64,000 nt of DNA from Corythucha ciliata (taxonomy: Eukaryota > Arthropoda > Insecta > Hemiptera > Tingidae): contig CM075937.1 in NCBI GenBank assembly GCA_038030265.1, positions 13,578,001-13,642,000 on the forward strand, written 5' to 3'. A model generated the notes under the pieces. The model saw only the letters and a list, made by a program, of their open reading frames with translations, did no database searches and was not told where the DNA came from. The translations under genes and the position numbers were made by a program. Of the stretch, positions 24,525 through 34,794 are shown in pieces (position 1 is the stretch's first letter; each line of letters starts with the position of its first letter).

Positions 24525-24735
24525 ATGCATGCATGAAACTGTAGCCGTAGGAGCCTACGTTGTCTCTCTTCCCTCGTTGAGGTGCGTTGGACTTACAGAC
24601 GCTGAAGATGGCGAGCAGCCGAAACCGGTTCGTTTTTAGCGCACCTCAACGAGGGAAGACAGACAACGTAGGCTCCTACGGCTACAGTTTCATGCATGCA
24701 TTACCTACTAACCCTCGTAGTCTAAGCGATCACAC
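24525..24735. mobile_element. Fold-back MITE-like repeat (GTAGCCGTAGGAGCCTACG family, copy 2)
   Basis: The left arm (about 24525-24588: ATGCATGCATGAAACTGTAG through CCCTCGTTGAGGTGCG) is nearly the perfect reverse complement of the right arm (about 24642-24706). The loop plus right arm equals, in reverse complement, the single-copy unit at 5745-5885. It sits inside the 30-bp array. Confidence 0.85.
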
Positions 24736-24965
24736 TAACAATATCAATTGTTTCTTAATTTTAGCCTCAAATGAGCGTTTTTTTTCGGAATTTTCGTCCT
24801 AAATTTATGTACATGAGACCTAAAAATCTAAATTTTTCCATCTTTAAGCTTTTCAGGGGTCTCCTCAGAGGAATCTGTCTGCCCCCCTCGCCCCTATCAT
24901 GCCACCACCCTCATTATTACTTATTTGACGGATTTTTTTTTTTAACGGGATGGATCATTTTGACA

Positions 24966-25024
24966 GTGCCGACCTTGGACATTGGGCGTCCCCGGGCGAA
25001 TATTTCACCAGCGCCCCCATGACG
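24966..25024. repeat. Short dispersed segment shared with 15352-15410
   Basis: CAGTGCCGACCTTGGA and CGGGCGAATATTTCACCAGC followed by GCCCCCATGA match the segment near 15352-15410. In both places it borders a block of the 30-bp array. Confidence 0.6.
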
Positions 25025-25149
25025 TCACCGTCCAGAATAAGCCGGCGCGATGCTTTTAATCATGCGTCTTGACAACTAGTTCAACTATACTAGTTCGGGG
25101 TATGCACCCCATTATCAAGGCATTCACTTAAAAACAAATCTCTGTCACA

Positions 25150-25540
25150 TTTTGAAAAAGAGCTAATTAGAGACTAGAAGTATGAAAACGACAATTTTTG
25201 GCTTTTGAAGACAAGTTCGTGGCTCAAGCTGAGAAAAAACGCTAAAACGCTAAGACAAACAAAATCGCTAATTTGAAGCTCTAAAATTAAGAAAAAGTGC
25301 TAATTCATGAATGAAATTGAGAAAAATCGCTCATTTAGCGGCTAAAATCAGGAAAACACTTTGTGGCCAACCAGGAAAAAGCGCTAATCTACAACAAAAA
25401 TTGAGAAAAATCGCTAGCTCGGCGCTGAAATGGAGACAAATTGCAGATTCACGGATCACGGCTAAAAGGGAGACAGCTCGCATATTCACGGCTAAAATGG
25501 GGACAAATAGCTAGTTCACTGGTGAAATTATTTTGAGGTA
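25150..25540 (+). repeat. Degenerate ~30-bp tandem array (plus orientation)
   Basis: Units such as GCTAATTCATGAATGAAATT followed by GAGAAAAATCGC. Followed directly by the companion family at 25545. Confidence 0.83.
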
Positions 25541-25544
25541 GCAC

Positions 25545-26180
25545 GTCCGCATTGGCGCGAAATCGTATGTTTTGGTGTAATATCGTCTTATATGGGAACA
25601 AGTCGACAACTTTGCGGGGCAATTGTCAGTTATTGTGACGAAATTATCAGTTTTGCGTTGAAGTCGTCAGACTTTACAAGTTAGAGTCGTAAGTTTCGGC
25701 GTAAAATCATTCGTTTTGGGGAAAATCTATGTTAAAGGTGTGAAATTGTTAGTTTTTGAGTAAAATACCCAGTTTTGAAGTGGTACCGCCAGTTTCAGGG
25801 TGAAACTGTTAGTTAAGGAGGATAACGTGAGATTTTGGGATGAAATCGTAGTTTTTGGGGTTAAAACCGACTGTTTTTAGGTAGAATAGGGAGTTATTGC
25901 TTAAGCGTTCGACGCTTAGGGCACTTTCACACTTGAGATTCCGGTATCCGATTCCATAATCGAGGATACTAAAAAAACATAACGGCAAACGCGTTCATTC
26001 ACATTTAAGATTCCGGAATCGCATATTGAAAGTATGAGATTGGGGTCAAATTGAGGGTTTTGTTGGGAAAACTTTAAGTTTTGGGGTAACAGTTCGGTTT
26101 TCACGTGATCTGTTTCGTCATAAAATATTCAGTTTCTGAGTAAAATCTTCAGTTTTTGGTTTAAAATGTAAGATTTTTAA
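25545..26180 (+). repeat. Degenerate repeat, GTCAGTTTTGGGGTAAAATC family (plus orientation)
   Basis: About 33-bp units such as AATTATCAGTTTTGCGTTGAAGT (first part) and GTAAAATCATTCGTTTTGGGG (second type). An unrelated segment with two ATTCCGG(A/T)ATC words interrupts it at 25916-26045. Confidence 0.78.
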
Positions 26181-26189
26181 CATCTCTCA

Positions 26190-27125
26190 GACAAGACGTT
26201 GAAAAGTCGGACAATCTGTATTGGAGGGCTTAGCTTTGAGCCCTGAATTTGAAGGCTTAAAAAAATAATAACTGTCTTTGCTCCTTCAAATTTCCCTTCC
26301 AATCCTTATTAATATTGTCTGGCCCATTAAAAACCCAATCGCACGCGTTCCGCTCGTTAAAAATAAATAAAATTCATAGGTTTGACTCTTTTAAAAGCCA
26401 AAATTTGAACGTGATCAAACCCGAAGCAGCCTAATTTTCGGGGATTCTGTTAGTTGCAGAGGTCTGCAGGAATTAAAGCTCTGCTCTGTATGAGTTAGAT
26501 GAAACGCGTTGAAGGTGGAATGAAAGACGACATCTGCCGTGATTCCGGCAATATTGCACAGAGATGCCGGGAAACTGTATCACCGCTGAATCTGTCCGTG
26601 TCTTTTGCGCAGCCAAAGCGTGCTGGGCCCATATCCTGTAGAAAGGTGCAGTAGTGGGATGAGCTAGAGAAAAATGCTATTTCTGTTAAACGTAGGAAAA
26701 ACGAAGTTTTTAATTGAACAATTAATATGTGTGGCTATTCAAAATTGTGTCAAACAACAGATTCGGGCCATTCAAATCCCAATTTGAAGGATTCAAATAA
26801 AAAAAAATTGGCGGTCTTGGCTCGCTTCAAGGGCCAAATTTCGGAGTTTCTTGGCTCAATATTGTCAGAGGCTAGACTTTTCTTGTGGCAAAAAAAAAAT
26901 CGAGCTTGTGGGACACAGTTGGAGTTTTTTTGACACCTAACCACATCTAAGAGTAAACTATTTCCAGGTTTTGGCTGATTAGTCAATTTCTGGGGCTCCG
27001 CGGTTGGTGCTAAGTTCCAATTTTTCCTCCGTGAAATCACGTGATCACCAAAAGTTTATAGTTTTCAATGAGAGTTTATTATAATATACAATATTATTGT
27101 TATTTGTATGTAAGTCCTCCCCCCC
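26190..27125. other. No supported gene
   Basis: Left flank of the copia insertion. AT-rich; a poly-C run at about 27119-27129 abuts the LTR. Confidence 0.5.
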
Positions 27126-27131
27126 CCCCAC

Positions 27132-27232
27132 TGTTGAGGATCAACATCTTCAGCAATCACATGTTGTGTTGTAAATAAAAGATTATTCATTCTGTGTGTT
27201 TGGAAAAAACTGATCTCGTTTAATTTTCAACA
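27132..27232 (+). repeat. copia 5' LTR
   Basis: 101 bp, TG...CA ends inside a 6-bp inverted terminus TGTTGA/TCAACA. I find no difference from the 3' LTR. It contains AATAAAAG, a plausible polyadenylation signal, at about 27174. Confidence 0.95.
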
Positions 27233-27244
27233 GATTATGAGACT
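27233..27244 (+). promoter_or_regulatory. Putative copia primer binding site (half tRNA-Met)
   Basis: GATTATGAGACT directly follows the 5' LTR. Its reverse complement AGTCTCATAATC equals the anticodon arm of animal elongator tRNA-Met (CAU anticodon), recalled from general knowledge. Copia-type elements are known to prime from tRNA fragments cut in the anticodon region, so the position and match support this role. Confidence 0.65.
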
Positions 27245-27265
27245 TAAACAGTGCGTTTGAGCGTA

Positions 27266-27934
27266 ATGACGAATTTAATCAAAATGGAAAGTCTCAATAG
27301 AGACAACTTCGATACTTGGAAGTTGCAAATTGAAGCTCTCCTTGTAAAAAACGATTCATGGGGGTTCATCGATGGAACTACCTCGAAACCAATTGATCCG
27401 GAACAGGCCAGAGCGTGGGAAATCGCGGACAGAAAAGCAAGGGCAGACATAATTTTGGCCATCCAACCGTCAGAACTGAAGCAGATAAAAGGTTGCCTAA
27501 CTGCAAAAGAAACGTGGGACAAGCTGAATTCCATATACGAATCAAAGGGGCCAGCCAGAAAAGCAACATTGCTGAAGCAATTAACACTCGCGAAATTCCA
27601 ACATGACGAAGATATTAGGAATTACCTAAATAATTTTTTCGATATTATAGGCAAGCTTAAAAACATGGACATGGAAATAAATGAAGATTTGCTGTCCATC
27701 ATGTTGCTATACTCGCTTCCACATGAATACGAGCACTTCAGGTGTGCTATCGAGTCACGCGACGAACTTCCAAAATTACAGGCGTTAAAAATAAAAATTT
27801 TAGAAGAATACGATGCTCGGAGAGAAAAGGAGTCCCAAGACTCAAGCGGAGCATTTCCCCCATTCTTGACCCATTCTTTGATGCCACAAAAACAGATCAT
27901 AATGTGGAACAGTTTTATTTTCTTTACTTTGTGA
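27266..27934 (+). pseudogene. copia gag, N-terminal part, truncated by inversion
   Basis: The first ATG in the open frame is at 27266, with another at 27284 beginning MESLNRDNFDTWK. The frame shows the typical copia gag (UBN2-like) features: the NRDNFDTWK opening, an ETWDKL segment and LPHEYEHF. Gag homology ends at 27856, about 197 codons in. Beyond that the frame reads antisense through the inverted block and stops at 27934 with an unrelated tail. The zinc knuckle and protease that should follow are on the opposite strand at 27857-28495. Confidence 0.9.
27693..27856 (+). repeat. Inverted repeat arm within copia, left
   Basis: 164 bp of gag sequence whose reverse complement recurs at 28496-28659, with one mismatch seen (CAG versus GAG codon, Gln/Glu). 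The arms enclose 639 bp, so the region could form a large hairpin. Confidence 0.93.
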
Positions 27935-28660
27935 ACTTGAGACGAAGTATAAATCGTTGATTTTATCAGCCTTGAACACAACGTTGTTCTTACTGTCCGT
28001 GACCTCCGCACAGTCCTTTTTGAAAAGTACTTGAAAACCGTGTTCTGTAATTTTGCTAACTGACAAGAGATTTGTGCGAAGCTCGGGAACCAATAAAGTA
28101 TTTGTAAATGAAATTTCTCTTCTCCCATCTGCAGTATTTACTGGCATCTTGACTGTGCCAACTCCCATCATTTCGATGCTTGCAGAGTTGGCTAAATTTA
28201 TTTTTCGGTCGGATCGCATTTGTAGCGAATTGAAATTGTTTTTGTCTCGACACATATGGGATGTGCATCCACTATCCAGGCACCAACCATTAAGATTTCT
28301 TGTGGATAAAATATTTCCCGTTTCTGTTGACGACATTACTATTTCTTTGTCGCTATCACATTCGCTTTCTTGCACCATGGTAGTCGTACTTTGTTGGCAA
28401 TAACGTGAAGTGTGTCCTTTGCGGTGACATTTGTAACAAACGATTGTTTCCCTTCTTTCCCGTAGCAGACCTGATGGTTTAGAGAACTTCGTCATAAATG
28501 CTCCGCTTGAGTCTTGGGACTCCTTTTCTCTCCGAGCATCGTATTCTTCTAAAATTTTTATTTTTAACGCCTCTAATTTTGGAAGTTCGTCGCGTGACTC
28601 GATAGCACACCTGAAGTGCTCGTATTCATGTGGAAGCGAGTATAGCAACATGATGGACAT
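27842..28660 (-). pseudogene. copia gag C-terminus, protease and pre-integrase start, in inverted block
   Basis: Read on the minus strand this 272-codon frame carries, in order, the distal gag segment (LPHEYEHF again), a zinc knuckle CYKCHRKGHTSRYC near residues 75-88, the aspartic protease motif WCLDSGCTSHM near residue 125, the LLSVSKI segment typical of copia protease ends, and the pre-integrase start LWHQRMG near residue 260, cut off there. It begins at the inversion breakpoint (28659), so its first residues duplicate gag residues encoded on the plus strand. The Asp of DSG is present. The remaining zinc-binding His/Cys residues and the integrase catalytic core are missing. Confidence 0.92.
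28496..28659 (-). repeat. Inverted repeat arm within copia, right
   Basis: Reverse-complement partner of 27693-27856. Its outer end at 28659/28660 is the breakpoint to the forward pol segment; the inner end continues normally into the gag zinc-knuckle region. Confidence 0.93.
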
Positions 28661-30466
28661 TCAAACAAGTTTGCGCCCCTAGCCAGACAAAGCAATGAGG
28701 ACGTAGAACAAGAAGAAACGAGTTCAGAGATTCTAGAAGGGCACATCATAAATTCAAGACAAAGCTCTCCTCGAAGTTCAGACGAAAGGTCACGTGAAGA
28801 ACCACCATGCCTGAGGAGGTCGGCTAGAGTAAACAAAGGTGTTCCACCGGAACGTTTTTCGTCGTTGTATTGCAACTCATCGGACGCCCCTGAGCCTAAA
28901 AACTGGAGAGAAGTTATGAAACTTCCTGAAAAAGAAAAGAATAAATGGCTGGCAGCAGCAGAAGACGAAATGGCTTCACTACGTGAATGTCACACCTGGG
29001 ATCTAGTCGAATGTCCACCTGGCAGAAAAGCAATAGGAAATAGATGGCTATTCAAAGTAAAATGTGGAACAGATGGAACAATCGAACGATATAAAGCCAG
29101 GCTTGTTGCCAAGGGATATTCCCAAAAATATGGAGAAGATTACGACGAAGTGTTCGCGCCTGTCACGAGACAAGCCACTGCTCGAACTTTATTGACGATT
29201 GCCTCGTTAAAAGGGATGTCAGTTCGTCATTTTGACTTAAAAACTGCTTTTTTAAATGGAGAACTTTGTGAAGAAATATACATGAAGCAACCGGAAGGCT
29301 TCGTCGTCAAAGGAAGTGAAGACCTTGTTTGCAAACTTCGAAAAAGTTTGTACGGTTTAAAACAAGCTGCACGGGTTTGGAATGAAACATTCAACAAAGC
29401 GCTCATACACATCAAATTTAAGAGAAGTGTCGCAGATCAGTGCCTATACACACATACAGATTCGTCGGGGCAAGTCACTTACGTCTTGATCTACGTAGAC
29501 GACGTATTATGTGTCGGCACGGACGAAAACGTACAAAAAACTTTTCGGCTGCTTTCCGAAAAATTTGAAATTCGAGACTTGGGGAGGATAAGTAACTATC
29601 TGGGAATAATGGTGGAACAAGACAAAGAAGGAAGATATCTGCTATCACAGCCAAGAAAAATTGAAAAACTAATCGTGGACTATGGTTTAGACGATGCTAG
29701 ACCAGAGAAGACCCCAATGGAAAATGGTTTCGTCAGTGCTACTAATGAGTCTCCAAGATTGCCGGACAACAATAAGTATCGCGAAGCCATTGGATCTCTT
29801 CTTTATTTAAGTACCAGCACTCGTCCAGATATTTCTTTAGCAGTCTCGATCTTAGGGAGAAGAGTCGAGAAACCAACCAACAGCGACTGGAATGCTTTGA
29901 AAAGAGTAATACGATACTTGAAAGGGACAAAAAATAATAAATTGAAACTAGGTGGAAATGATGAGCCAATCGTTTTAGCCGCCTATGTTGATGCTGATTG
30001 GGCTGGAGATGTGTCAGATCGCAAATCCACCAGCGGGTTTCTTTTCAAAATCGGATCCAGCTGTATTACCTGGTGCTGTAAAAAACAAAGCTGTGTAGCG
30101 CTATCTTCGACAGAAGCGGAATTTTTAGCAGCTTCCGAAGCAAGCCAGGAGACTGTTTGGCTCCGTTTGTTACTCAATGATATGGGATGCAAACAAACTA
30201 GTGCCACTATCATGTATGAGGACAATCAAAGCTGCATAAAGTACGTGACAAATGATAAAAACAGCCGAAGAATAAAACACATGGACGTTCGTCGACATCA
30301 TTTAAAGGACCTCATTCGCAACAAAGAAATCAGCTTTGATTATTGCCCATCAAAAGATAATTTAGCAGATATCCTGACAAAGGCACTATCCTATCCTATT
30401 CACCGAAATCTATCTTTGAAGATCGGGTTAGTGACGCTGACTGACGATGTTGAGGGGGGGTGTTGA
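28661..30466 (+). pseudogene. copia pol: integrase tail, reverse transcriptase and RNase H
   Basis: The frame is open from the breakpoint to the stop at 30466, about 600 codons, with no ATG needed because copia makes a polyprotein. It opens with a charged linker and the integrase C-terminal LRRSARVNKGVPPERF motif (about 28822-28860). Reverse transcriptase follows, with the NRWLFKVK and GYSQKYGEDY segments, HFDLKTAFLNGEL, LYGLKQAARVW, and the catalytic box YVDDVL (about 29491). RNase H carries AYVDADWAGD, STEAEFLAA and EDNQSC with HMDVRRHHLKD near the end. All catalytic Asp/Glu residues I can identify are present. The stop codon TGA is supplied by the first six bases of the 3' LTR (TGTTGA). 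Without integrase and in-frame gag it is listed as a pseudogene, although the frame is undamaged. Confidence 0.93.
30451..30460 (+). promoter_or_regulatory. copia polypurine tract
   Basis: TGAGGGGGGG immediately before the 3' LTR, the expected site of plus-strand priming. Confidence 0.8.
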
Positions 30467-30561
30467 GGATCAACATCTTCAGCAATCACATGTTGTGTTG
30501 TAAATAAAAGATTATTCATTCTGTGTGTTTGGAAAAAACTGATCTCGTTTAATTTTCAACA
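30461..30561 (+). repeat. copia 3' LTR
   Basis: Identical to the 5' LTR over 101 bp; followed by CCCCAC, matching the last six bases before the 5' LTR. Confidence 0.95.
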
Positions 30562-30589
30562 CCCCACATGGCCACGGTAGTGACCGTTA

Positions 30590-30800
30590 GGCTCGTTTCA
30601 CACATACGCGGTTTCCCGAGGCGCGGCTGCTATGCGGCGGGCGGGCGCGGTGGATGCCTCGCATGAGTGAACCGAAATTCGGTTTCTACACGGCAGCGGT
30701 TTGAAGAGGTTTCTCGGTTCACACAACACGCGAGGCACCCTACGCGTTCGCGCCGTGTAGTAATCGCGCCTCGGGAAACCACGTATGTGTGAAACGAGCC
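30590..30800. mobile_element. MITE with GGCTCGTTTCACACATACG ends and TTA target duplication
   Basis: Terminal inverted repeats of about 36 bp begin GGCTCGTTTCACACATACG and run through GGTTTCCCGAGGCGCG with one mismatch. TTA flanks both sides (30587-30589, 30801-30803). A 3-bp TTA/TAA duplication is the PIF/Harbinger signature. GC-rich interior (GCGGGCGGGC), no frame. A diverged relative is at about 52270-52439. Confidence 0.88.
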
Positions 30801-30824
30801 TTACTATAGTGAGCACAATTTCTA

Positions 30825-31365
30825 AATTTGTGCAGCGAATTTACTTTTTTCCTCTATTTTATTCACAAAAGAGTGATTTTTCTCAACCATACCACGAACC
30901 AGTCCTTTCTCTTAATTTTAGCCGTTAGAACGGTCTCTATATACTATACCGTGAATTAGTGAATTTTCTTCATTTTGGGCTTTCGGCTTTTCATCGCGAT
31001 ATACCGTGAGTAGGCGCGTTTACTCAATTATAACCAAGAAACGGAACTTTTTCTCAATTCTAGCCAGCACGAAGGGGCGGGTGCTATTATCTGCGTTTTT
31101 ATTTAATATTAGCCTTAAAAATGAGAGCGCTTCTTCTCGATTTTTCAAATTGGTGCCGTGGAAAGGTCTCCACAAACTGCGGTTTCATTTCAATGTTGTC
31201 CACGAAGTTGCCTTCAGAAGTCGCGAATGTTTTTTGCGGGAAGTGAAGTAGCGTTTTTTCTAAATTCCATCCGTGAAATAGCGATTTTGCGCACGAATTC
31301 ATGTTTTTCTCTGTTTTAGCCACAAATTTGTACATTCTCTTAATTTTATCCGCAAACGTTTATCT
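30825..31365 (-). repeat. Degenerate ~30-bp tandem array (minus orientation)
   Basis: Units such as CTCTTAATTTTAGCCGTTAG and ATACCGTGAATTAGTGAATT; same dispersed family. Confidence 0.78.
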
Positions 31366-31549
31366 CCGCACTCAATGACATCTCAATTTTCTGAAAGACA
31401 GTCCCCCGGCAAAATTGACTTTTGGAGTGACCCAAATCCACGGAAATGATGAGCTTCTGACGTTCCAGATCTGCGACTCTTGGTTTTTAGAGCAGCGAAA
31501 ACGATGATTTCCTCTATTCATGGGTCCAACTGCAAAATGTGTTCATAAA

Positions 31550-31900
31550 TTAGCAAAGCCCACGATATTTGGGATTGTAAACGCCAAATCCTTGAAATTT
31601 GAGCCTGAAAAAGAGCCCAAGCCATTGAATTTATTTTTTGAATGACCCAAGCCCGTGAAAATTATTTCTTGAATACGTCAAGGCACGCCAAATTTGATTT
31701 TTGACTGGGCCGTACAATTGACCAAGGGAAGCTTTTGGAGCGAACAAAATACGCGAAATAGGGTTTTGTGAGTTTTTTGAGTGCAGCTAATCCGAAAAAT
31801 GTTATTACTAGCTTAGAAAGGGCAAAAACCACAAAATTAATTTTATTCAAGTGCTAAATTCACAAAATTGGGGTTGAAACAGGGGAAAATACGCAGATTC
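31550..31900 (+). repeat. Degenerate repeat, GCCCAAGCCCGTGAAAATTA family
   Basis: Roughly 35-bp units with CCCAAGCCCGTGAAAAT, TTTTTGAATGACCCAAGCC and variants. Related in style to blocks at 17190, 37210 and 45940. Confidence 0.65.
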
Positions 31901-34285
31901 TAGCTTTAACGTGGTATTCAATTTTCAAGGTTCGCTGGATGCGAGTGTCGGCTGTACCGTCTCTGTAAAACCCAATTTTGTGTGCCTCGCTCTCTAAATT
32001 CGGTATACTATCAATGGGACCAGAGAGCCTTTTCACAGCGACGGTCTTTTGAGGACACTTCGGCCATCACTTTCAATCAAACCATCACTCCATCGAGCCT
32101 TTATCCCTCAACAATTTACATTCGAGGGTTTCACCGCCGGAAAGAACTCGATTATTTATAACATGGAAGATGAGAAAGAAAACCTTCAACTCCAATTTCT
32201 GTTTCAATCGGTTCTTTTAGGTATTTTAGAAGTGTTTCTTGGTACGGGGAAACTTATTTGGAAGAGGGGTGGAGGTGTTAAACACATCAACGAGTCAATA
32301 ATTTGCGATATTGCGTTCCACACTGTCATTTAATATCCTTGGGGGTAATAACAATAAAAAGAGTTTGTAAATACATTGTCCTGGCAGTCTTCCAATGAAG
32401 TTTATGTCGACTCCTTCCATTTCCACCTCTTTTCTCTCTCACTCACTCTCCACGCTTTTCTTGTTCCCTCCAGAGCATTAGAGGCTCTCATATAAAATTA
32501 GGCGTGTCACGCGACTGTAAGGAACGGTGGGAACAAGACGGGTGTACGGGTGGGTGGAGGGTCTTAAGTGAATTACAGATAAGACTAACAGGCCTTTCAA
32601 AGTGATTGCCCTGAACAAGTCTAGAGGAAAAGAGGTTTTTGAATGAAAAGAGGGTTGGAAATCACCGAAACCCGTGGAGTTTCTCACAGGTTTTTGGTTG
32701 AGTGAAGGAGGGTATAGTGAGAAAGACAAAGCGCCCAAAGTGTGACACTGATGCTTTGAAAATATTTAATTAAATGTGTCACCTTATTAAAGGCTTTCTT
32801 GAGGGGTGCTTCAATTTTATTGTCAAAAAAGGAGAAAAAGGCGCATCACTACAGAGTGTTTCTATGTAGAGCGTTTTAATTACGTTCGTACTGATGATTC
32901 CACAAAGATCGAGTGATCATTGAAATTAAAAGCCGGGGCCTCCCTCGTCGGTGAAGCGTCATGTCTAAACCCGCCAAATAATTAAATCAAACGGTAAACA
33001 AAACGAATTCAAAACAAATTAAGAAACTTGAAACTGTTTGTGTTTGTACAGCCGCAAAATCCGGGTCTCATTTTTACACCCTCTCGGAAAATTAGCCCTA
33101 AGGCTGTCATGGAAGAAGGGAACTAAACCTTCCGCACAGTTATTATAGGACCGGAGAATGAAGCCCTTTTAGAGACTTTCATTATGGCCGTGTGCACGGC
33201 CAACAAAGTTTTCTAAACAATTAGAGCGAAATTAACTTGTCGCCAGAGCTTGAAGGAACCCCCCTCCACCTCAACCACCTCCAACCACAAAATGACTCTC
33301 AAGGACGAGAGAATTTCTAAATCCAAGGTGATTGCGTACGGTATTACGTACACGAGTATACGTACACTATACGTACACGAGTGCCTGTTTTTTATTAGAT
33401 GATATAGATGAGCCTGACTATTAGCCTCAGCAACTTTTTTAAAAAGTGTGTCATCCATTATACTTTATTAGCATGAAAAGTTACCACTCACTAATTCAAT
33501 TTTCCAGGTATTCAACCATGAAGCGAGTGAATTTAACTACCAAGAACTTCCAGAAATAGAGGTGATTCCCTCGAATAATAAAAAAGTTCGCTGTTGGGAA
33601 CAAAAAAAAAGTTTGAAGGATCATTTTCATCAGTTAGAACAAAATATTTATTTTTTACTATATTAATATACAGAACCAACCCGGCGAAATTGCTTCTTGA
33701 ATGAGTCAAAATCGCGAAATTTTGTATTACATGCAGGGAAATCCGGGAACAGGCGCGGCGTACAGATAACGGGGTGGGAAGGGGTGGTTCGTAAATGGTA
33801 CCGCTCAATAGGGGAGCGAAACATCAGAGATGAAGCAAAACGTTCTGTTTCCGACTACGGCAAAGGTCACTAACGGACGCATGGCCCCGACCGCGTCGGG
33901 CGCTTTGCTCGGGACCATTCTTGTATTCGCCATTTGAGCATGATATTATTATTAATCTGATGACTTCAGGGAAAAAGAAACAGAGTCAGGCTTTAATTGA
34001 AGGACTTTGAGCCCAGTTTTTAAGGTTCGAAATGCCCGCAGTTATTCGTGTACGCGAATAGTCCGCAGTTTAGCCGCAGGGCGAATAGAGTTATAGTTTT
34101 ATTCAATAATATACCTCGTCTCTTCAAGCTTTTATTTTCTTCAAAATCGTATGAACAACCCCGTTCAAGGAGAACGCAAATCACACGTTTTTTGAGCGTT
34201 ACCTGTGGAAAACGCCCACACATGGAAAATTTCACACCCACTAATAACGCTAAGCCCGTTCTAAAATCGCGTGTTTCTCGGTAGG
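31901..34285. other. No supported gene
   Basis: Frames of up to 111 codons occur on both strands with no domain I recognise. A short ACGTACACGAGT repetition lies at 33350-33380. Confidence 0.5.
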
Positions 34286-34770
34286 ACAACGGGTAACAGT
34301 TGAGTGATGAGTTTAGTTTGACCAATTTTAGGGCGTAAATAGCCAGTTTGGCCATTTTTAGGACGTGAATAGCCAGTGTTTGGCTTTCTTTTGTTTGGGA
34401 AGAGCAAGTTTTGCAATTTTTTGGCCGTTATTAGGGTGAGGGTAGCCATTTTTGGAAATCTTAGGGCTGAATAGCAAGTTTTGGCAATTTTTTGGGCAAG
34501 AATAAGCAGTTTTGATATTTTTAGAGCATGAATTGAGTTTGGCGAATTTTTGCTATTCGCAGGGCGTGCGTAGCCAGTTATTAGGTCATAATTTAGGGCA
34601 CGAATATGGAAAATTTGGCCATTTTCAGGACAGAAACGATAAGTTTCTCTTATTAGGGCGCGGTAGATTCCATCACGCCAGTCTGGAGCGCGAATAGTCC
34701 ACTTTGCCGTTTTCAAGGTGAAAATGTGGTCATTTGTGCCTTTTATTGAGGCACTAACCCCCCGCCCACT
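34286..34770 (+). repeat. Degenerate repeat, GGGCGTGAATAGCCAGTTTG family
   Basis: Units of about 35 bp contain GCGTGAATAGCCAGTTT followed by GGCAATTTTTAG. A 151-codon minus frame over this block is explained by the repetition. More of the same family fills 36240-36960. Confidence 0.8.
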
Positions 34771-34794
34771 TTGGGGCGTGAATACCCTGGAAAA

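Larger units (their letters stand above)
27132..30561 (+). mobile_element. Ty1/copia LTR retrotransposon, internally rearranged
   Basis: Two identical 101-bp LTRs (27132-27232, 30461-30561) start TGTTGA and end TCAACA. CCCCAC flanks both sides as an apparent 6-bp target duplication, though the adjoining C run blurs it. A primer site follows the 5' LTR and a G-rich polypurine tract (TGAGGGGGGG, 30451-30460) precedes the 3' LTR. The interior order is abnormal: gag start (+), an inverted block carrying gag end, protease and pre-integrase start (-), then integrase tail with reverse transcriptase and RNase H (+). The total is 3430 bp against roughly 5 kb for intact copia elements, and the integrase catalytic core is absent. 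It cannot be autonomous. Confidence 0.96.

Noticed and set aside
27122..27131. Telomeric or G-quadruplex function for the C run at the copia left flank
   Set aside because: A single homopolymer with no repeat unit; it is simply the target site and blurs the target duplication.
34261..34716. 151-codon minus frame
   Set aside because: Generated by the GAATAGCCAG degenerate repeat; residues repeat with the DNA period.
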